A DNA stretch of 7,354 bases, from contig JAUWHT010000352.1 of NCBI GenBank assembly GCA_030605745.1, positions 1-7,354 on the forward strand. Direction: 5' to 3'. Positions 4,497 to 7,354 of this stretch are shown piece after piece. This DNA comes from Pirellulales bacterium. Its GTDB lineage: Bacteria; Planctomycetota; Planctomycetia; Pirellulales; Thermoguttaceae. The notes below the pieces were generated by a model, which saw only the letters and a list, made by a program, of their open reading frames with translations, made no database searches and was not told the origin of the DNA. How positions within the stretch are numbered: the stretch's first letter is position 1; every line of letters starts with the position of its first letter. A program made the position numbers and the translations under genes.

Positions 4497-5603
4497 CTAC
4501 CCCAGCAACTCTCGATACAACTCCACGTACCGCGCGATCATCTTCTCCACGCAAAACTGCTTGGCCATCCGCTCTCGACCGGCCCGGCCGAAGCGCGCGG
4601 CTAGCTCGGCGTCGTCGAGCAGCTTGTTGGTGCAGCGGGCTACGGCGGCGCGGTCGCCGATGGGGACGAGGTAACCGGTGCTCTCGCCAACGACCAGGTC
4701 GCGGGTGCCGGGGATGTCCGTGGCCACCACCGGGACGCCGGCGGACATGGCCTCCATGATCGCGTTCGATTGGCCTTCGTAGCCGCTGGTCGACCACAGC
4801 ACGTCGAAATGCGGTATCATCCGTAGCACGTCGGCACGCCGGCCTAGGAAATGCACCTTGTCGCGGATCACCACCTGGTCGCGGAACTTCCGCAGGCGGT
4901 CGCGGTGCGGGCCATCGCCGATGATCAACAGGTGGACATCGTCGCGAATCACTTTCAGCAGATCGGCCGCCCAGATCGCATCCTTGATGCGCTTCTGCGG
5001 CCAAAGCCGGCCGACCGCTCCGATAAGGCGACTCTCCCCGGGCAGCCCCAACTCGGCCAACAGTTGCCGCCGCGTCGTGTTTGTCCGGCCGGCCGGGGGG
5101 ACGCCGTTTGGAATCACCCGGATCTTCTCCGCAGGCAGCCCGTGGCGCACGTAGAAATCGCGCACGCCCGGACTGTTGACCACGACCCCGGAGCAATGCC
5201 GGCCGATGTAGCGATCGATAGCCAGTTCGATGCATCCTTTCCACGGATCGACGCAGCGTTGGCCGGCCAGATGGCACTTCACGCCACAGGCCCTGCCGGC
5301 CGCGTGGCCATACGCATTGGCCGCAAACAGCCAGGTATGGATCAGATCGGGGCGCAGCCGGGCCACGTAACGCTTCAGCCGCCAATAGGCCTGTGGATCG
5401 ATCCGCCATCGCTTGCCGATCACCGTAAGCGGAATACCCGCCCCGAGCAAATCGGCCGACAGCGGCCCGCCACGGGTCAAGGCACACACCTGCACGTCAA
5501 ACTCATCGCGCGGCAGCCCACGAGCCAACAGGCTCATCTGCTTCTCGGCCCCCGCACGATCCAGCGTGGGGATGATCTGCAAGATACGCGGTTTCAAGTT
5601 CAT
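4497..5603 (-). CDS. Glycosyltransferase, GT4-like (GT-B fold)
   Basis: The 368-aa cytosolic or membrane-associated enzyme should move a sugar from an activated donor to a glycan, lipid or small acceptor. The substrate cannot be read from sequence. The N-terminal Rossmann-like domain opens with RILQIIPTLDRAGAEKQM (6-23), containing the glycine-rich acceptor-side loop, and has IHTWLFAANAYG (88-99) and VIPNGV (163-168). The C-terminal donor domain has GAVGRLWPQK (195-204) with the Arg and Lys that usually hold the donor phosphates, LLIIGDGP (225-232), and the EX7E motif in YEGQSNAIMEAMSAGVPVVA (275-294; Glu276 and Glu284). The ATG at 5603 shares ATGA with the stop of the upstream gene, so translation is probably coupled. 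A GGAG 11 nt upstream and a GGGAG touching the ATG are both off ideal spacing, which fits reliance on coupling. The stop codon is 2 nt from repeat copy 3. Confidence 0.93.
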   Translation of the reverse strand: MNLKPRILQIIPTLDRAGAEKQMSLLARGLPRDEFDVQVCALTRGGPLSADLLGAGIPLTVIGKRWRIDPQAYWRLKRYVARLRPDLIHTWLFAANAYGHAAGRACGVKCHLAGQRCVDPWKGCIELAIDRYIGRHCSGVVVNSPGVRDFYVRHGLPAEKIRVIPNGVPPAGRTNTTRRQLLAELGLPGESRLIGAVGRLWPQKRIKDAIWAADLLKVIRDDVHLLIIGDGPHRDRLRKFRDQVVIRDKVHFLGRRADVLRMIPHFDVLWSTSGYEGQSNAIMEAMSAGVPVVATDIPGTRDLVVGESTGYLVPIGDRAAVARCTNKLLDDAELAARFGRAGRERMAKQFCVEKMIARYVELYRELLG

Positions 5604-7078
5604 CTCCCTTGGTTCTCCATGAACCGGCGATATTGCTTGTCGAGTTCACTGTAGGTGGTGCCGGTCAGTTCGGACAGGGTGCCCGGGTTATCGCGGCCGC
5701 TGTAGACGGCGGCCAGGTAGGCCACCAATGCGTCGCGGTAGCGGCCACCTTCGTAGTAGACCAGAAAGTTGGTCAGCCCAGCCGCCTGACTGTAAAGCGT
5801 GGCCACCCGAGGGTCAGCCTGAAGCTTCTGCATGCCGTAGGTGGTCAGCTCTTCGAGTGGGACGTAGAAATCGTCTTTCAGCAGGCGGTACTGGGCGGCG
5901 TGCATCCGCTGATCGTCGAATCCGCCCAAGGTGTAATAGTCGCCTTCCCGCCGCAGCGATTCCATGTACAGTGCAATGCCCTCGACAATCCAGAAGTTGG
6001 CCTTTCGCCCCACGTCCGCTGCCACACGCCGCGACTGGTGGAACAGTTGGTGCGTGGCCTCGTGATACAGGATCCGCTCGTCGTAGCCCTTTCCGGCGAA
6101 GAAGTACGCACGGCGGGTCTGTTCGAGATACAGCCCGATCGACTTCTCGATGTTCGGTATCACTGCCCGCAACGAGCGGTTGTAGTTGTCCCGATCGCGG
6201 AAGAAGACCACGTGCAGCTTGGGTCCCCGGGCACGGCGTGCCCGCGCACGCCCGTCGAACAGGGCGATCACGTCCGCCTCGGAGGCGTAATAGCGAACGA
6301 AGATCTGCCGCCAGATGCGAAACAGCCGTTCCAGCTTCTCGCCGAGTTGCACGCCCGCCTCGATGCTGCGGTTCGTGCGAATTCTGTAATGCTCTGTCTC
6401 GACGACCCAGCCCGACTCGATGTCGCGATGCAGCCGGGCGTCCTCCGCCGCGGTGATCCAACGCCCATTATGGTACCGCTGACCCTGCTCGTAACGCCGC
6501 ACGTGCGAGTTGGGCAGCCATCCGAACTTCTCGTGCCAGACCTCGCCGGCCCGCAGCCTGCGGACCTGGTACGCCGTCCGCCACTGGCCGCGGTACTTCT
6601 GATATCCCAACAACCGGCGGACCGCCTCGTGATCCGGGTTGGCCCGGATCGCCGACAACACCAGGTCGTAGGCCAGCGAGGCGCGATGGCGACGCACGGC
6701 GCTGCGGGCCAGCTCGAACAGCGCATTGGCCTGATCCCGCCGCAGCCGCGTCAGCCGCCGGTCCCACTCGAGCATCTCCGGCGGCGAATCGCCCGGCAGT
6801 CTCGCCCGCCCAATCTTGCTCGGCAGTACGGGCAGGTACAGCTTATCCGGATCGCGTGGCCCCAGCCGACCCCGGGTCTTCTTCGCCTCTTCGCTCAGTC
6901 CCCGCTCGTCGCACCAGGCAGCCAACTCCTCCAACTCAGCGGCATACTTGGCCCTCAACTCCGCCGCCGCCCGATACAACTCATCCCCCCCCGCGCGTGC
7001 CGACCCTGCCAGCAGCCCGCACCCCACCATCATAGTCAGTACGACCCGCCCGATTTGTGGAATTGGTTTGCAACGCAT
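5600..7078 (-). CDS. Secreted DUF1570-type protein, putative zinc metallopeptidase
   Basis: The 492-aa protein begins with a signal peptide: basic n-region, hydrophobic stretch around 13-25 (VVLTMMVGCGLLAG) and a probable AxA cleavage at ARA-GG near residue 29, so it is exported. Residues 30-150 are helical and charged. Next comes a planctomycete-type module with KYRGQWRTAY, VWHEKFGWLP and YHNGRWITAAEDARLH (about 161-217). The C-terminal part contains LYHEATHQLFH (337-347) with an HExxH zinc motif (His339, Glu340, His343) and WIVEGIALYMES (363-374), whose Glu366 is 23 residues downstream, as for the third ligand of gluzincin peptidases. This matches my memory of DUF1570 (uncharacterised). I infer catalysis from the motif only. 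The ATG at 7078 has GGGGA 9 nt upstream; a TTG at 7087 is possible but would place that site against the start. It is first in a coupled pair with the glycosyltransferase, suggesting an envelope function. The substrate is unknown. Confidence 0.85.
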   Translation of the reverse strand: MRCKPIPQIGRVVLTMMVGCGLLAGSARAGGDELYRAAAELRAKYAAELEELAAWCDERGLSEEAKKTRGRLGPRDPDKLYLPVLPSKIGRARLPGDSPPEMLEWDRRLTRLRRDQANALFELARSAVRRHRASLAYDLVLSAIRANPDHEAVRRLLGYQKYRGQWRTAYQVRRLRAGEVWHEKFGWLPNSHVRRYEQGQRYHNGRWITAAEDARLHRDIESGWVVETEHYRIRTNRSIEAGVQLGEKLERLFRIWRQIFVRYYASEADVIALFDGRARARRARGPKLHVVFFRDRDNYNRSLRAVIPNIEKSIGLYLEQTRRAYFFAGKGYDERILYHEATHQLFHQSRRVAADVGRKANFWIVEGIALYMESLRREGDYYTLGGFDDQRMHAAQYRLLKDDFYVPLEELTTYGMQKLQADPRVATLYSQAAGLTNFLVYYEGGRYRDALVAYLAAVYSGRDNPGTLSELTGTTYSELDKQYRRFMENQGR

Positions 7079-7354
7079 AGTGAACAATCCCCAAATCCGT
7101 TTAGCCGCCTGGCTTGCCCGATTTTCCGCAGGTTGTTTTTTCTGCTAAGACGATGGCAGTTGGGAACTGGGCGGCCGGGGCGAAAAAAAGGTTGAAAATC
7201 CGATAAATGTTAAAATAGGTAAACTTGCGCTGTGGAGCCTTTTACGGCATAATTAGCCGCATGAGGCTTCGATGGCTGGAAAATACGAAAGCGGCATGGG
7301 GATGCAATGCCGGAAATCTCGCGCTGACTGTCCCGCTGTTGGAACGGGCCGGGG
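7079..7354. promoter_or_regulatory. Upstream region of the DUF1570/glycosyltransferase pair, possibly divergent
   Basis: An AT-rich patch (about 7183-7225) stands out and is the likely control region for the minus-strand genes, though I find no good -35/-10 pair in that direction. On the plus strand, TTGCGC (7225-7230) and CATAAT (7248-7253) are 17 nt apart and could start a rightward transcript near 7260. Beyond that, two short frames stay open to the window edge, from ATG at 7261 or from ATG at 7272. The latter has GAGG 5 nt upstream. Neither encodes anything I recognise. A 6-bp hairpin (7292-7297 with 7307-7312) lies in the same stretch. The edge could be the start of a divergent gene or an RNA leader. 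Confidence 0.35.

Noticed and set aside
5609..7195. A 528-codon open frame on the plus strand, antisense to the DUF1570 gene, and similar long plus-strand frames at 130-903 and 2749-3603
   Set aside because: They mirror high-GC genes with clear family motifs on the other strand and show no recognisable domains themselves.
7290..7354. Cobalamin riboswitch
   Set aside because: Only a short stretch resembles the core. The upstream conserved boxes are not seen, and the window ends too soon.

Overview
The window reads like a chromosomal segment from a planctomycete (Pirellulales-type). It is GC-rich, and it carries a secreted protein of the DUF1570 architecture that I know almost only from Planctomycetota. 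Its short IS200-like transposase belongs to a group I recall as common in that phylum. The assignment rests on these gene families and not on any rRNA or marker gene.

All five confident genes lie on the minus strand, so transcription runs right to left. From the right edge: an AT-rich, possibly divergent control region (7079-7354); a signal-peptide DUF1570 protein with an HEATH zinc-protease motif (5600-7078); a GT4-family glycosyltransferase overlapping it by an ATGA stop/start (4497-5603); a repeat-rich island holding a small Y1 (HUH) transposase gene, tnpA (3501-4494); a class B asparagine synthetase/amidotransferase (1525-3447); and glgC, ADP-glucose pyrophosphorylase (106-1356), with its own TATAAT promoter. 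A 32-bp tandem repeat array begins inside the last codons of glgC and runs off the left edge.

The first two genes form a translationally coupled pair. The glycosyltransferase and asnB probably once lay close together: removing the repeat island would leave the glycosyltransferase stop only about 55 nt from the asnB start. Together they suggest synthesis or modification of a surface glycan or small glycosylated product, with glgC a separate glycogen-synthesis unit.

The most interesting feature is the repeat island. Three copies of one composite element, each a string of hairpins, surround tnpA. Copy 1 (3501-3646, plus) and copy 2 (4093-4242, minus) face each other across tnpA. Copy 3 (4366-4494, plus) stands alone against the glycosyltransferase stop codon. 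Most hairpins have a 7-bp GC-rich stem closed by an invariant TTTA loop. Every stem difference between copies in hairpins A, C and D is a compensated base-pair change. This points to an element selected for its single-stranded fold, as expected for a REP/RAYT-like substrate of the Y1 transposase. Other oddities are a heptamer repeat that supplies TGA stops in all three frames at the asnB end, and a glgC stop codon built from repeat sequence.
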